A stretch of DNA of 47,687 nt from Parvularcula sp964342585 (lineage in GTDB: Bacteria; Pseudomonadota; Alphaproteobacteria; Caulobacterales; Parvularculaceae), in NCBI GenBank assembly GCA_964342585.1, contig CAYFHK010000002.1, positions 1 to 47,687 on the forward strand. Direction: 5' to 3'. The notes under the pieces are model-generated. The model saw only the letters and a list, made by a program, of their open reading frames with translations. It searched no databases and had not been told where the DNA came from. Below, piece after piece: positions 25,202-33,661 of this stretch. Position 1 is the stretch's first letter, and every line of letters starts with the position of its first letter. Made by a program: the position numbers and the translations under genes.

Positions 25202-26593
25202 TCAACGCTTCAGCGACACCGTGACCAGCACTTGGTGCGCGTCATAATCAGTATCGAAGCCGCCTTCGAAGACATCGGTGCCGACGTCCTGCGCCTCATA
25301 GGTGTAGCCGCCCCGCACGCTCACGTGGCGATTGGCGAAATACTCAAGGCCGACGCCGCCGCCATAGCGCTCAACTTCCTGATCGTAGGGGGTGCCGTCC
25401 GTGCTCCGCGAGAGTTGATCAGGATAGTCTTGGGTGCCGTAGCCCGCAAAGGCATACGCCAAGAGGTTTCGGCGCAACTCGCGGTCCACCCGCGCGACCA
25501 CCTCAGTGGAGACGAAGCCGCCTGCCGCGATGAAGGCGGACTCTTCAGCATCGCGTTCCGCGGTCAGCGATACCGTGGTCAGCTCGGTGGGGAACCACTC
25601 AAGGCTGGCCCTGACGCCCACCCCTTCGGCTTTTTCAAAGGCGGGATCATCATAGTCGCGCGAGAAATAGCCCACCCCCACTTCGCCGCGAATGAGCTGC
25701 GTCACATCGAATTCTGCGCCCACATCGAAGGTATAGCCTTCTGAATCGCGAGACCGGCCAAAGGCATCCGTTTCGCGGTCATAGCGCTGCACATCGCTCA
25801 CGCCACGAACAAAAATGGCCACATCGCGGGTGACAGCAAAACTCACCTGGCCGAGAACAGAATAGGCCGTCCGGTCACGGAAGTCCTGATCTCGCTCAGG
25901 CGTTACGGGAAGACTATCGGCGGCGATGATGTCAACATCATCAAAGTCGAAATTGGCGACGTCAAAGCGGCCGCGATAGCGGAAGCGCCCTTGCTCATGG
26001 GAGACGCCGGCATAGCCGGCCGCTCTTTCGTATCTGACGGGCTCGTCGGTCAACGCCGCGCCATTGTTCACGCGGCGGGACTCGTTGAGCCGATCAAAGC
26101 TGATGCCGCCGAAGAAGGCCGTCTCACGGCTGATGTCCAATTGCCCGTTCAGATAGGCGCCCTCATTTCTGATGGCTTCGCTATTGAACCGCTCGTGCGC
26201 ATAGAGCTCCGTGTATGCGCCGGCTGAAAGGCCATGCCGAGACCACAGGGTCTCAGCATGAACACTCGGGCGTGCAATGAAGAAATAATCCGATTGGTCC
26301 TCAAAGTCTTCAAGCCCAGCAGACGCCGGCGCGTTCGACAGCGCAAAGACGTTGGAGTTGTAGCCTGCACTTAAGTCCAGTCGTGGACGGACGATAAATT
26401 GGCCAGCCCGAATGCCCGGTGCAGCGAATTCGGGCCGCTCGCGCTCGCGGACATTCACGTTACGGTCGCGGAGGAACAGAGAATCGGCGTGGGCCGACGA
26501 AACCAGCATGTCACCGATAACGAATGCGCCGCTGACGGCGACGCCGAGGGCGCCGATCGCAGCCGTACTCATCATTTTTCTGCGGACCACCAC
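25202..26593 (-). CDS. Outer-membrane beta-barrel protein of the polysaccharide module
   Basis: A protein of about 463 residues with a signal peptide ending SSAHA and many alternating hydrophobic/polar strands, often with Tyr/Phe at strand ends. The last strand ends in VTVSLKR. This is the pattern of the beta-barrel proteins coded beside Wza and Wzc in alphaproteobacterial exopolysaccharide loci. The GTG at 26593 is chosen because GGAGGG lies six bases upstream; ATG 26575 is an alternative. A CtrA-like box lies about 130 bases upstream. A role in moving polymer through the outer membrane is inferred from position. Confidence 0.75.
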   Translation of the reverse strand: MVVRRKMMSTAAIGALGVAVSGAFVIGDMLVSSAHADSLFLRDRNVNVRERERPEFAAPGIRAGQFIVRPRLDLSAGYNSNVFALSNAPASAGLEDFEDQSDYFFIARPSVHAETLWSRHGLSAGAYTELYAHERFNSEAIRNEGAYLNGQLDISRETAFFGGISFDRLNESRRVNNGAALTDEPVRYERAAGYAGVSHEQGRFRYRGRFDVANFDFDDVDIIAADSLPVTPERDQDFRDRTAYSVLGQVSFAVTRDVAIFVRGVSDVQRYDRETDAFGRSRDSEGYTFDVGAEFDVTQLIRGEVGVGYFSRDYDDPAFEKAEGVGVRASLEWFPTELTTVSLTAERDAEESAFIAAGGFVSTEVVARVDRELRRNLLAYAFAGYGTQDYPDQLSRSTDGTPYDQEVERYGGGVGLEYFANRHVSVRGGYTYEAQDVGTDVFEGGFDTDYDAHQVLVTVSLKR

Positions 26594-26725
26594 GCAGGCC
26601 CTCCACCCAAATGCCGTCAGGCGCCGGGAATTGCTTAATCGCTCTTCACCATGACGCTGCAAATCCCGGACCGGATTTTGTAACGGTGAAACTAGGTCAG
26701 CCGCCGATTGCCCGTCAATCTGATG

Positions 26726-26740
26726 TTAAGATAGCGTTAA
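26726..26740 (-). promoter_or_regulatory. CtrA-type binding box TTAA-N7-TTAA
   Basis: Two TTAA half-sites are separated by exactly seven bases, read on the minus strand as TTAACGCTATCTTAA and followed by C. This is the full consensus of the cell-cycle regulator CtrA in alphaproteobacteria. It lies directly after the wza stop and about 130 bases before the beta-barrel start, which suggests a second promoter inside the module. Confidence 0.55.
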
Positions 26741-26741
26741 C

Positions 26742-27314
26742 TCAGAAATAGCGCTCTTCGATCCGGATGGTATCGCCCGGCATGACGGGCGTTGAAGAGG
26801 TGAGCGGGAATTTTAGCTCTTCCGTCGCGCCAGCGCGGCGAATGAAGACAACGCCTTTCCGTGCGCGATACGTAAAGCCTTCGGCTGTCGCCACAGCATT
26901 AAGAACCGTCAGCCCGTTTTGGTACGGATAAGTGCCCGGCCGTTTCACTTCACCCAGAATGTAAAAGGGGCGATAGCTGACAACTTCGGCGCTCACGCGC
27001 GGGTCTTTCAGATAGCCGTCGAGAAAAGCGGTTTCGACCGCGCCCTCAAACTCGCGCACGGTCATGCCCCGCGCCTTCACCTCGCCAATTAGCGGCAACG
27101 CCACGGATCCCGATCCATCGACAGCGAAGTCACCAGAGAGCTCAGGCTCATTAAAAATGCTGAGCCTGACACGGTCGCCCGGCCCCAACCGATAATCTTC
27201 CACCTCGAAGGTGCTCGGCACTTCCGCCGCCCCTTCACGCACAGCTGCGGGCGTAGAGGCACAGGCCGAGAGAAAAATAAGCGTCATTAGGATCGAAACG
27301 ACACGGATGCGCAT
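26742..27314 (-). CDS. Polysaccharide export lipoprotein (Wza-like)
   Basis: A 190-residue outer-membrane lipoprotein with lipobox LSAC (Cys18). It has the Poly_export domain (YRLGPGDRVRLSIFNEPELSGDF, GSVALPLIGEV) and a following SLBB-like domain (FYILGEVKRPGTYPY, LTVLNAVATAEGF). It is shorter than E. coli Wza and lacks the C-terminal transmembrane helix, so the beta-barrel protein downstream may supply the pore. The ATG at 27314 has GAGGAGG nine bases upstream. It is divergent from uppP across about 106 bases. Confidence 0.88.
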   Translation of the reverse strand: MRIRVVSILMTLIFLSACASTPAAVREGAAEVPSTFEVEDYRLGPGDRVRLSIFNEPELSGDFAVDGSGSVALPLIGEVKARGMTVREFEGAVETAFLDGYLKDPRVSAEVVSYRPFYILGEVKRPGTYPYQNGLTVLNAVATAEGFTYRARKGVVFIRRAGATEELKFPLTSSTPVMPGDTIRIEERYF

Positions 27315-27420
27315 GGCTTTGGGCCTCCTCAACCGAAAATTTGCAGGAGTGATACCATGTTCCCGTATTCGCGGGTAAGCGCCGTGACATTGTCATCGGG
27401 AATTAGGGGAGCCGTTGCCC

Positions 27421-28215
27421 ATGCCTATCGTTCAGCTTGTCGTGCTTGCGATTGTTCAAGGGCTGACGGAATTTATTCCCGTTTCCTCCTCCGCTCACCT
27501 GATCTTGGCGCCGCATGTCCTGAATTGGGATGACCAGGGCCGCGCTATCGACGTGGCGGCGCATGTGGGCAGCCTATTGGCCGTTCTCCTCTATTTTCGG
27601 CGCGAAACCGGGCAATTAACGCGCGGCGCCTTTGACACAGTGCTGTTTCGACAAACCGATGATCGGCACCTCTTCCTCGTCATCGCGACTGCCACCATCC
27701 CGCTCGTGATTTTTGGGCTAGGGCTCGCCGCGACCGGCGTGGCCGATGCCATGCGCGACCCGCAAGTGATCGCCGCGGCCAGCATCTTTTTTGGGATCAT
27801 TTTGTGGGTGGCGGATCGGCGCCCGACCACGAAGGACACCTTGCCGACGGGATGGTCCGCCGCTCTCACGATTGGGGTCGCGCAAGCGCTTGCGACCATC
27901 CCGGGCACATCGCGGTCGGGCATCACCATCACCGCGGCGCGCTGGCTCGGTTTTGACCGCGAGAACGCCGCGACTTTCTCGATGCTGCTGGCCATTCCTG
28001 CCATCAGTATGGCGGGGCTCTACGAATTCCTGCGCTTGCTTCAAGAAGGCGGCGGCGCGCCCTGGTCCGCGATCCTCATCGTTACCGGATTGAGTTTTCT
28101 CGCCGCCTGGGCCGCGATTGCCATTTTCTTGCGGATGACGCGGTCACTCGATTTTACCGTCTTCGTGATCTATCGGATCGTACTTGGGGTGCTCCTTTTC
28201 ATAATTTTTAGCTAG
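27421..28215 (+). CDS. uppP: Undecaprenyl-diphosphatase (UppP/BacA)
   Basis: A 264-residue integral membrane protein that dephosphorylates undecaprenyl diphosphate to recycle the lipid carrier for peptidoglycan and polysaccharide synthesis. The two active-site motifs are intact: QGLTEFIPVSSSAHL near the N-terminus and PGTSRSGITITAARWLG in the middle. The ATG at 27421 has AGGGGAG nine bases upstream; a TTG two codons earlier is less likely. Divergence from the polysaccharide export genes fits a shared need for carrier lipid. Confidence 0.93.
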   Translation: MPIVQLVVLAIVQGLTEFIPVSSSAHLILAPHVLNWDDQGRAIDVAAHVGSLLAVLLYFRRETGQLTRGAFDTVLFRQTDDRHLFLVIATATIPLVIFGLGLAATGVADAMRDPQVIAAASIFFGIILWVADRRPTTKDTLPTGWSAALTIGVAQALATIPGTSRSGITITAARWLGFDRENAATFSMLLAIPAISMAGLYEFLRLLQEGGGAPWSAILIVTGLSFLAAWAAIAIFLRMTRSLDFTVFVIYRIVLGVLLFIIFS

Positions 28216-28240
28216 CGCAAGTTGTGCGGCCCCACCGAAG

Positions 28241-28296
28241 CGTTACATTATCCGGTAACGATCGCCTTCGAGGCGAGTTGTAACGGCTAGTTTCAC
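28241..28296 (+). repeat. Cluster of CGTTAC motifs upstream of the DUF1150 gene
   Basis: CGTTACATTATCCGGT begins at 28241 and matches, with two mismatches, CGTTACAAAATCCGGT on the minus strand at 26670-26685, upstream of the beta-barrel gene. GTAACG and TTGTAACGG follow here as inverted copies of the core. The ten-base CTAGTTTCAC (28287-28296) is also shared with 26686-26695. Two intergenic regions sharing these words suggest one regulator. Confidence 0.4.
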
Positions 28297-28393
28297 TCTT
28301 CCGAAATCGCGTTTTGCTAACGTTGAGGCAATGGCGAGAACGTCATGGGGAACGCAGCCGTTGCCCAGACAAGACGAATGGCGAGGGTTGGGT

Positions 28394-28636
28394 ATGGAGC
28401 AAACTCCCCACATCAACACCAATAAGAAGGTCTGCTACATCCGTCCGGTTTTTGCACGCGACGTGCGTGACGAGATCGAGCGCGAGGCACGTGATGCGTG
28501 CGAGCTCTTCGACGATGATAGCGTGCTTTACGCATTGCATGCCGATGACGGCTCACGGATTGCGCTAATGAGCGATCGCGAAATTGCGTTCGCGGCGGCG
28601 CGCCAGCACGAGATGACGCCGGTCGACGTTCACTAA
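28394..28636 (+). CDS. DUF1150 family small protein
   Basis: An 80-residue acidic protein matching DUF1150, a family seen in alphaproteobacteria and of unknown function: VCYIRPVFARDV, then a helix, LYALHADDGSRIALMSDREIAFAAAR. The ATG at 28394 has GAGGG about seven bases upstream; in-frame codons further upstream would add a stretch without family similarity. A strong bidirectional terminator follows it. In related genomes the gene sits near small heat-shock genes, which are not seen here. Confidence 0.82.
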   Translation: MEQTPHINTNKKVCYIRPVFARDVRDEIEREARDACELFDDDSVLYALHADDGSRIALMSDREIAFAAARQHEMTPVDVH

Positions 28637-28654
28637 GGACCTGTTTTCCAAGCA

Positions 28655-28695
28655 AAAAAGAAAGCACCGCGGGATCTCCCGGCGGTGCTTTTTTG
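28655..28695. terminator. Bidirectional rho-independent terminator
   Basis: AAAGCACCGC (28661-28670) pairs perfectly with GCGGTGCTTT (28682-28691) and is followed by more T on the plus strand. A run of A before the stem gives a T tail on the minus strand too. It sits between the converging DUF1150 and ptsN genes and can serve both. Confidence 0.88.
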
Positions 28696-28713
28696 TGGCG
28701 CTAAGCCGTCTGC

Positions 28714-29181
28714 CTAAGCGGCTTCGGCGTCCGGCCCACCGATCGCGATGGCATGAAGCGCCTCCGCGGTCGAAGCGCCGCGCATCGCCCGTTGCACCTG
28801 TTCAGAGCGCAGGAGGCGCGCAACGCGCGACAGCGCCTTCAGATGCTCGCCATCGGCCTGATGCGGCGCGAGTAGCATGAAGACAAGATCCACGGGGTGG
28901 TCATCCACCGCCTCGAAATCGACAGGCGTGTCGAGCCGCGCCAGGATCCCGCGCAGCTCGCGCAGATCCGTGCGGCCATGTGGCACCGCCACACCCCGGC
29001 CGATGCCCGTCGAGCCCAGCTGTTCACGCTCCAACAGCGCATCCAGCAGGCCTTTGTCATCGATCCCTAGGGTTTTTGCGGCATGAGCCGCCATTTGTTT
29101 CAAGACGCTCCGCTTGCAGCCAGCCTGTACACCGACCAGCACGTTCTCGGGCGCCAAAAAACTCTCAATATCGTACGTCAT
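28714..29181 (-). CDS. ptsN: Nitrogen-PTS EIIA protein
   Basis: A 155-residue EIIA domain of the fructose/mannitol type, used in the nitrogen-related phosphotransfer system rather than for sugar transport. The phospho-accepting histidine is visible in GRGVAVPHGRTD, with a later LVFMLLAP strand. Its phosphorylation state is known to affect K+ transport and other processes in proteobacteria. Position after rpoN and hpf is the standard order. Confidence 0.92.
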   Translation of the reverse strand: MTYDIESFLAPENVLVGVQAGCKRSVLKQMAAHAAKTLGIDDKGLLDALLEREQLGSTGIGRGVAVPHGRTDLRELRGILARLDTPVDFEAVDDHPVDLVFMLLAPHQADGEHLKALSRVARLLRSEQVQRAMRGASTAEALHAIAIGGPDAEAA

Positions 29182-29317
29182 ACCACTCTCGGCGTCGCTC
29201 TACTTGTTCGCGGATCGCCCAGCCTTACCGTTCGCTGGGCTCATACATCCGAGGATCGCCTACGTCATCACTCGCTTTGTTAAAGTTTTCGGCAAGACAT
29301 TTCGCCGTGCCGAGGCC

Positions 29318-29887
29318 TTACGCGCGCCCTTGTCCCCCATCGATCCACCCAATGTTTCCATCCTCACGACGGTACACAACATTCAGGCCACCATGCTTGG
29401 CATTACGAAAAATGACGGCAGGCTCATCCGTCAAATCCAGTTGAAGCACGGCGTCGCTGACTGACATCTCACGAAGGATTGTTGTGCGCTCGGCGATCAC
29501 CAAGGGCGCATCGCCCTCTTCCGCCTCATCCTGCGGCGCTGCCACTACATAGGCACTCGCACTCTCCGCCGGAAGGGGGTCGCGATTGTTAGCGTGATGA
29601 TCTTTCAACCGGCGCTTATATCGACGCACGCGCTTCTCAAGCTTCGTCATTGCGCCATCGAATGCGCCGTAGGCATCATGCGCCGTGTCCCGCGCCGCAA
29701 GAAAAACCCCTGACGCGAGATGAGCCGTGATTTCGACTGCGATTTCAGGACCTTCCTTGTCAAAGGTGACCTGCGCCTCGGCTGGACGTTCGAAATATTT
29801 GTGGATCCCGGCCGCCACGGCATCCGTCACGTGCTGTTGTAGCGCTTGTCCGAGATCGATCGCTTTGCCGGTGATTTGCACGTCCAT
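29318..29887 (-). CDS. hpf: Ribosome hibernation promoting factor, long form
   Basis: A 189-residue protein. The N-terminal HPF/RaiA domain (about residues 1-105) includes the basic helix LEKRVRRYKRRLKDHH that binds the 30S subunit. A linker leads to the C-terminal dimerisation domain (about 130-185) with PAVIFRNAKHGGLNVVYRRE. Long HPF joins two ribosomes into inactive 100S dimers in stationary phase. It lies between rpoN and ptsN. A 136-base gap to ptsN contains a 7-bp hairpin (29217-29240) without a T-run. Confidence 0.92.
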   Translation of the reverse strand: MDVQITGKAIDLGQALQQHVTDAVAAGIHKYFERPAEAQVTFDKEGPEIAVEITAHLASGVFLAARDTAHDAYGAFDGAMTKLEKRVRRYKRRLKDHHANNRDPLPAESASAYVVAAPQDEAEEGDAPLVIAERTTILREMSVSDAVLQLDLTDEPAVIFRNAKHGGLNVVYRREDGNIGWIDGGQGRA

Positions 29888-29974
29888 GTCAGTCTCCGTC
29901 GACGGTTGAGAAGGGCGACAATATGCGCTGCCGTGCCGGCGATCGCAAACCCTTCTGCGCCCCCCGCAACTGTC

Positions 29975-31450
29975 TTAGACGAGACCGCGGCGGGCGGCGC
30001 GCCGGCGCTGCACCGATGAGGGAATCCCCAACGCTTCACGATACTTCGCCACGGTGCGGCGCGCGATGTCGATATTCTCTGCTGCCAGCAACACCACGAG
30101 CGCGTCATCTGAATGCGGATTGGTTGGATCCTCCGACCCAACAAGCTCGCGAATGCGGTGACGCACGCTTTCAGCCGAGTAAAGATTTTCCCCCGTCCGC
30201 GACGCGATCGCCGCGGTGAAGAAATATTTCAGCTCGAACGTGCCGCGCGGAGTCTGCATGTATTTGTTTGACGTGACCCGGCTCACCGTCGACTCGTGCA
30301 TGTCGATCGCATCGGCAATCGTCTTGAGATTGAGCGGCCGCAGATGACGGATGCCTCTGACCAGGAACTCATCTTGGTATTTGACGATCTCCGTGGCGAC
30401 ACGGAGGATTGTCCGCGCACGTTGATCAAGACTTTTCACCAGCCAATTGGCGTTGGCCATTTGCTCGTTCAGGAAAGTCTTCGACTGCGTGCCTTCAGCC
30501 GTGGTCGAGAGCTTCGAGAAATATCGCTCATTCGCGATGACCTTGGGCAAGGTCTCTGCGTTAAGCTCCACTTTCCACGTGCCGTCTGAGGCTTCGGTGA
30601 CGTGAACATCGGGGATCACGACCTGCACCAAATCACGACCATATTGCAGACCTGGCTTTGGATGCAGCTTCCGGATTTCTTCGATATTCGCCGCTAGCTG
30701 CTCTTCCGTCAGGCGACATGCACGGCGCAGCGCCGGCAAATTATGCGTACCCAGATAGTGAATATGCTCGAGGAACAAATCCATTGCAGGGGTCAGGCGC
30801 CCAAGGTCCCGCAGTTGCAACTTCAGGCATTCTTCCAACGACCGCGCGCCAACGCCTGACGGCTCAAAGGATTGAATGAGCCGGATCGCCTTACGGATCA
30901 CCTCGGGATCGGCACCGAGGCGATCCTCTAACTCACCGGGCTCGACGCGCAGATAGCCGCCATCGTCGATCATATCGATCAGTACGGAGCCGATCATCAG
31001 CATCATCGGATCGCGTGTCGCGACGTGCAATTGATTTGTCAGATGATCGTGCAGGCTAATCGTTTCGCCTGCCTGTTCAGCGGCGTCGAATTCATCGCCA
31101 CCCTGATGGCTGCGCTGCTGCACATTTGACCAGTCGCCCGCCCCCGCATCGGCGGCAGGCTGATCGCCTGGGCCCGCATCGGTGTCGAGATTGCTCAGAT
31201 CGGTGTCGAGGTTTTGCGGATCGGCCACCTGATCGGCATCGGCGCGGTCTTCGGTGCGCTCGGACGCCCCGCGCTCAGGCTGATTGCCGCTCTCGTCGCG
31301 CTCGAGGAAGGGATTCTCTTCAAGCTGCGATTCAACGAACTCAGCGAGCTCGAGATTCGTCAGCTGCAAAAGCTTAATCGCCTGTTGCAGCTGTGGCGTC
31401 ATCACCAATTGCTGCCCTTGCCGGAGATCGAGCTTCTGCGTGATGGTCAC
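29975..31450 (-). CDS. rpoN: RNA polymerase sigma-54 factor
   Basis: A 491-residue sigma-54. Region I is the Gln/Leu-rich start (LDLRQGQQLVMTPQLQQAIKLLQL) that meets activator proteins. An acidic region II follows, then the core-binding part, a helix-turn-helix region (IADAIDMHESTVSRVTSNKYMQTPRG) and the C-terminal RpoN box (IARRTVAKYREALGIPSS) that reads the -24 element. All regions are intact. It follows lptB with a 55-base gap. Confidence 0.95.
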   Translation of the reverse strand: MTITQKLDLRQGQQLVMTPQLQQAIKLLQLTNLELAEFVESQLEENPFLERDESGNQPERGASERTEDRADADQVADPQNLDTDLSNLDTDAGPGDQPAADAGAGDWSNVQQRSHQGGDEFDAAEQAGETISLHDHLTNQLHVATRDPMMLMIGSVLIDMIDDGGYLRVEPGELEDRLGADPEVIRKAIRLIQSFEPSGVGARSLEECLKLQLRDLGRLTPAMDLFLEHIHYLGTHNLPALRRACRLTEEQLAANIEEIRKLHPKPGLQYGRDLVQVVIPDVHVTEASDGTWKVELNAETLPKVIANERYFSKLSTTAEGTQSKTFLNEQMANANWLVKSLDQRARTILRVATEIVKYQDEFLVRGIRHLRPLNLKTIADAIDMHESTVSRVTSNKYMQTPRGTFELKYFFTAAIASRTGENLYSAESVRHRIRELVGSEDPTNPHSDDALVVLLAAENIDIARRTVAKYREALGIPSSVQRRRAARRGLV

Positions 31451-31505
31451 GCCATCCTCCCATCAACGCCGCATCCACTCTCGCGCGGCAATTCAGGGTG
31501 AAGGC

Positions 31506-32282
31506 TTACAACTGGAAGGTTTCCCCTAGATAAACACGGCGCACTTCATCGTTGTCGATAATCTCATCCGGCGTGCCCTCGCTGAGGACTTCTCCGCGGT
31601 GGATGATGTAAGCGCGATCGATGATATCGAGCGTTTCCCGTACGTTATGGTCGGTGATCAGCACGCCAAGGCCACGGTCTTTGAGGTGCGCGACCAATTC
31701 GCGGATATCGGCAATGGCTAGGGGGTCGATCCCCGCGAAGGGTTCATCGAGCAGCATGTAATCAGGACCCGTGGCCACCGCCCGGGCAATCTCTAGCCGA
31801 CGACGCTCACCGCCGGAAAGCGCCGTTGCGGCACTCTTGCGGACATGAGCGATGCCGAACTCTTCCATCAGCGCCGTGGTCACCGCGCGCTGAGTCCGCT
31901 CCCCTTGGTGGACCAACTCGACGACCGCTTGGATGTTTTGCTCCACGGTCAGGCCGCGAAAGATCGATGCTTCTTGGGGGAGATAGCCGATGCCCAGCTT
32001 GGCACGCTGATACATCGGCAAGTCGGTCACATCGAAATCATCGATCAGGATTTGGCCCCCATCGGCGGGCACCAGCCCCGTGACCATGTAAAAGCAGGTG
32101 GTTTTCCCAGCGCCATTGGGGCCAAGAAGGCCAACAGCTTCCCCCCGACGCACATCGAAACTGACATGATTGACAACGGCGCGACGGCGGAAGCTCTTCT
32201 GCAGGTTCTCGGCGCGCAGAATTCCGGCGTGGGCGGCAACGGGTTCGGCCGTGGCGGGGGTGTCCATCACCGACCCATCCAT
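31506..32282 (-). CDS. lptB: LPS export ABC transporter ATPase LptB
   Basis: A 258-residue ABC ATPase that powers extraction of lipopolysaccharide from the inner membrane as part of LptB2FGC. Visible are Walker A GPNGAGKTT, the Q-loop, signature LSGGERRR, Walker B YMLLDEPFAGIDP and the TDHNVRE switch region typical of LptB. The ATG at 32282 overlaps the lptA stop by one base (TGATG). About 20 residues precede the conserved core, a little longer than in E. coli. Confidence 0.94.
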   Translation of the reverse strand: MDGSVMDTPATAEPVAAHAGILRAENLQKSFRRRAVVNHVSFDVRRGEAVGLLGPNGAGKTTCFYMVTGLVPADGGQILIDDFDVTDLPMYQRAKLGIGYLPQEASIFRGLTVEQNIQAVVELVHQGERTQRAVTTALMEEFGIAHVRKSAATALSGGERRRLEIARAVATGPDYMLLDEPFAGIDPLAIADIRELVAHLKDRGLGVLITDHNVRETLDIIDRAYIIHRGEVLSEGTPDEIIDNDEVRRVYLGETFQL

Positions 32283-32767
32283 CAATTCGGGCCCTCGGCA
32301 TTCGCATTTGCTGTGTAGAAGACACCGCGCACGCGGCCTGTCTCGCCGGGCTCGAAGACCATGGCGCCGGTTTCGGTGTTGTAGACAAGCCGTCCGCCGA
32401 CCATCACCTGTTCGCCCTGGATCACGACCACATCGCCGATCACGGTGATCGTGGAATTGACCCCATCAAAAACCGCGCTGCGCCCCGAAACGGCGTTGAC
32501 GCCCTCGGCGTAACGCACATCACCCTCGCCCTCGATCCGTTCAAATCCCTCGGCGGAGGTGGCACCGAAGACCGTCATCTCATCGGCGGTGAGGATGGCT
32601 TCGCCCTGCACCACGCGGACGCGGCCCGTACATTTGATTTTGTCTTCGACTTCAAAAACCTCGCAGCGCTCGGCGCTGATATCGTAGGGCAGATCGCTGC
32701 GCACGTCCGGCGCCGATTGGGCCGACATGGCAAGAACCAGTTGAAACATCAGGGTTGAGGTGATCAT
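32282..32767 (-). CDS. lptA: LPS transport periplasmic protein LptA
   Basis: A protein of about 161 residues with a short signal peptide (to MSAQSA) and one OstA-type beta-jellyroll: YDISAERCEVFEVEDKIKCTGRVRVVQGEAILTADEMTVFG and a VRYAEGVNAVSGRSAVFDG stretch. It bridges the periplasm, passing LPS from LptC to LptD. The ATG at 32767 places the signal peptide at the N-terminus; the frame is open upstream to a TTG at 32821. Two Cys in the first strands could form a disulfide. Confidence 0.85.
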   Translation of the reverse strand: MITSTLMFQLVLAMSAQSAPDVRSDLPYDISAERCEVFEVEDKIKCTGRVRVVQGEAILTADEMTVFGATSAEGFERIEGEGDVRYAEGVNAVSGRSAVFDGVNSTITVIGDVVVIQGEQVMVGGRLVYNTETGAMVFEPGETGRVRGVFYTANANAEGPN

Positions 32768-32827
32768 GGCGCGTCGCTCACTGCTCTTAATCGGCAAACG
32801 CCGGTTCGGAGCGGGCCGCAAGTCGTG

Positions 32828-33553
32828 TTAGCGTAAGCCGTCGCCCGCCGCACCACTGCCGCCCGTTCGTTGCGTGTTGAAGCGCAACCGAACGTTTCCT
32901 TCAAGGACGAGGCGGCCTTCATCCTGATAGGCGGTCGCGCGATCGGCTTTGACCCGGCCCTTTTCGCCCGCGCCAGAGACGCCGACATTCGAATGAACGG
33001 TGTTGGCATTCAAATCGAGCTCGGCGGCATCGGTGTTCAACACAAAGGTGCTGCCGCCGATTTCGTGCTCCATCACCACGTCGTCACTGAGGTCGAGCCG
33101 CTTCTCATCGGTGTTCATCAGGCCGGAACGCGCGCGCACCCGCACATTCTCGGTCTCGTCGATGCCGCGAAAGGCCTGCGGATTTTCTAGCGCCACGAGC
33201 CCCGGCACGCCCGGATCACGGTCAGCGTAACGGGCGGCCACCTCAAAGGGTCGGCCAGAAAGGTCCTCGCCGAGATAACGCGGCCGATCGAGCCGCATTG
33301 AGGTGCTCTCGACATTCGCCTGGGAAAATTGAAGCGCAAATTTCGGATCAACGGTCGGCGGTGTGGCGCTGATCGCATAGGTGGCGAGCAACGCGGCCGC
33401 GGCCGCCGGGGTGATCAACCGAAGATGTCGCACCCGCCGAGAATGCGCGATCGCTTGAAGGGGAGAAAGCCGATGCTTCGCGCTGAGCGCGTCATCCAGA
33501 GTCCCGCCGCTCCATTGCGCCGACGACTTCGTTTTTTCCTTCGGCGCGTTCAT
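32828..33553 (-). CDS. lptC: LPS export protein LptC
   Basis: A protein of about 241 residues with a basic cytoplasmic start, one membrane helix (about residues 46-64) and a periplasmic LptC/OstA-like domain (YLGEDLSGRPFEVAARYADR, LDLSDDVVMEHEIGGSTFVLNT, GRLVLEGNVRLRFN). It binds LPS and docks LptA to the inner-membrane complex. ATG 33553 is the annotated start; an upstream TTG at 33574 is possible. It heads lptC-lptA-lptB. Confidence 0.85.
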   Translation of the reverse strand: MNAPKEKTKSSAQWSGGTLDDALSAKHRLSPLQAIAHSRRVRHLRLITPAAAAALLATYAISATPPTVDPKFALQFSQANVESTSMRLDRPRYLGEDLSGRPFEVAARYADRDPGVPGLVALENPQAFRGIDETENVRVRARSGLMNTDEKRLDLSDDVVMEHEIGGSTFVLNTDAAELDLNANTVHSNVGVSGAGEKGRVKADRATAYQDEGRLVLEGNVRLRFNTQRTGGSGAAGDGLR

Positions 33554-33661
33554 CAAGCGAAAGACCACACTCAAACTTCAGGCAACCCAATATGACACGC
33601 CGATGCGCAGCATCAATCCCGCATAACGCGCCTTACCGGACATTATGCCGAGAAAAATGAA

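Noticed and set aside
28262..28276. Short hairpin after uppP as a terminator (TCGCC-TTCGA-GGCGA)
   Set aside because: The stem is short and no T-run follows; it lies among the CGTTAC motifs instead.
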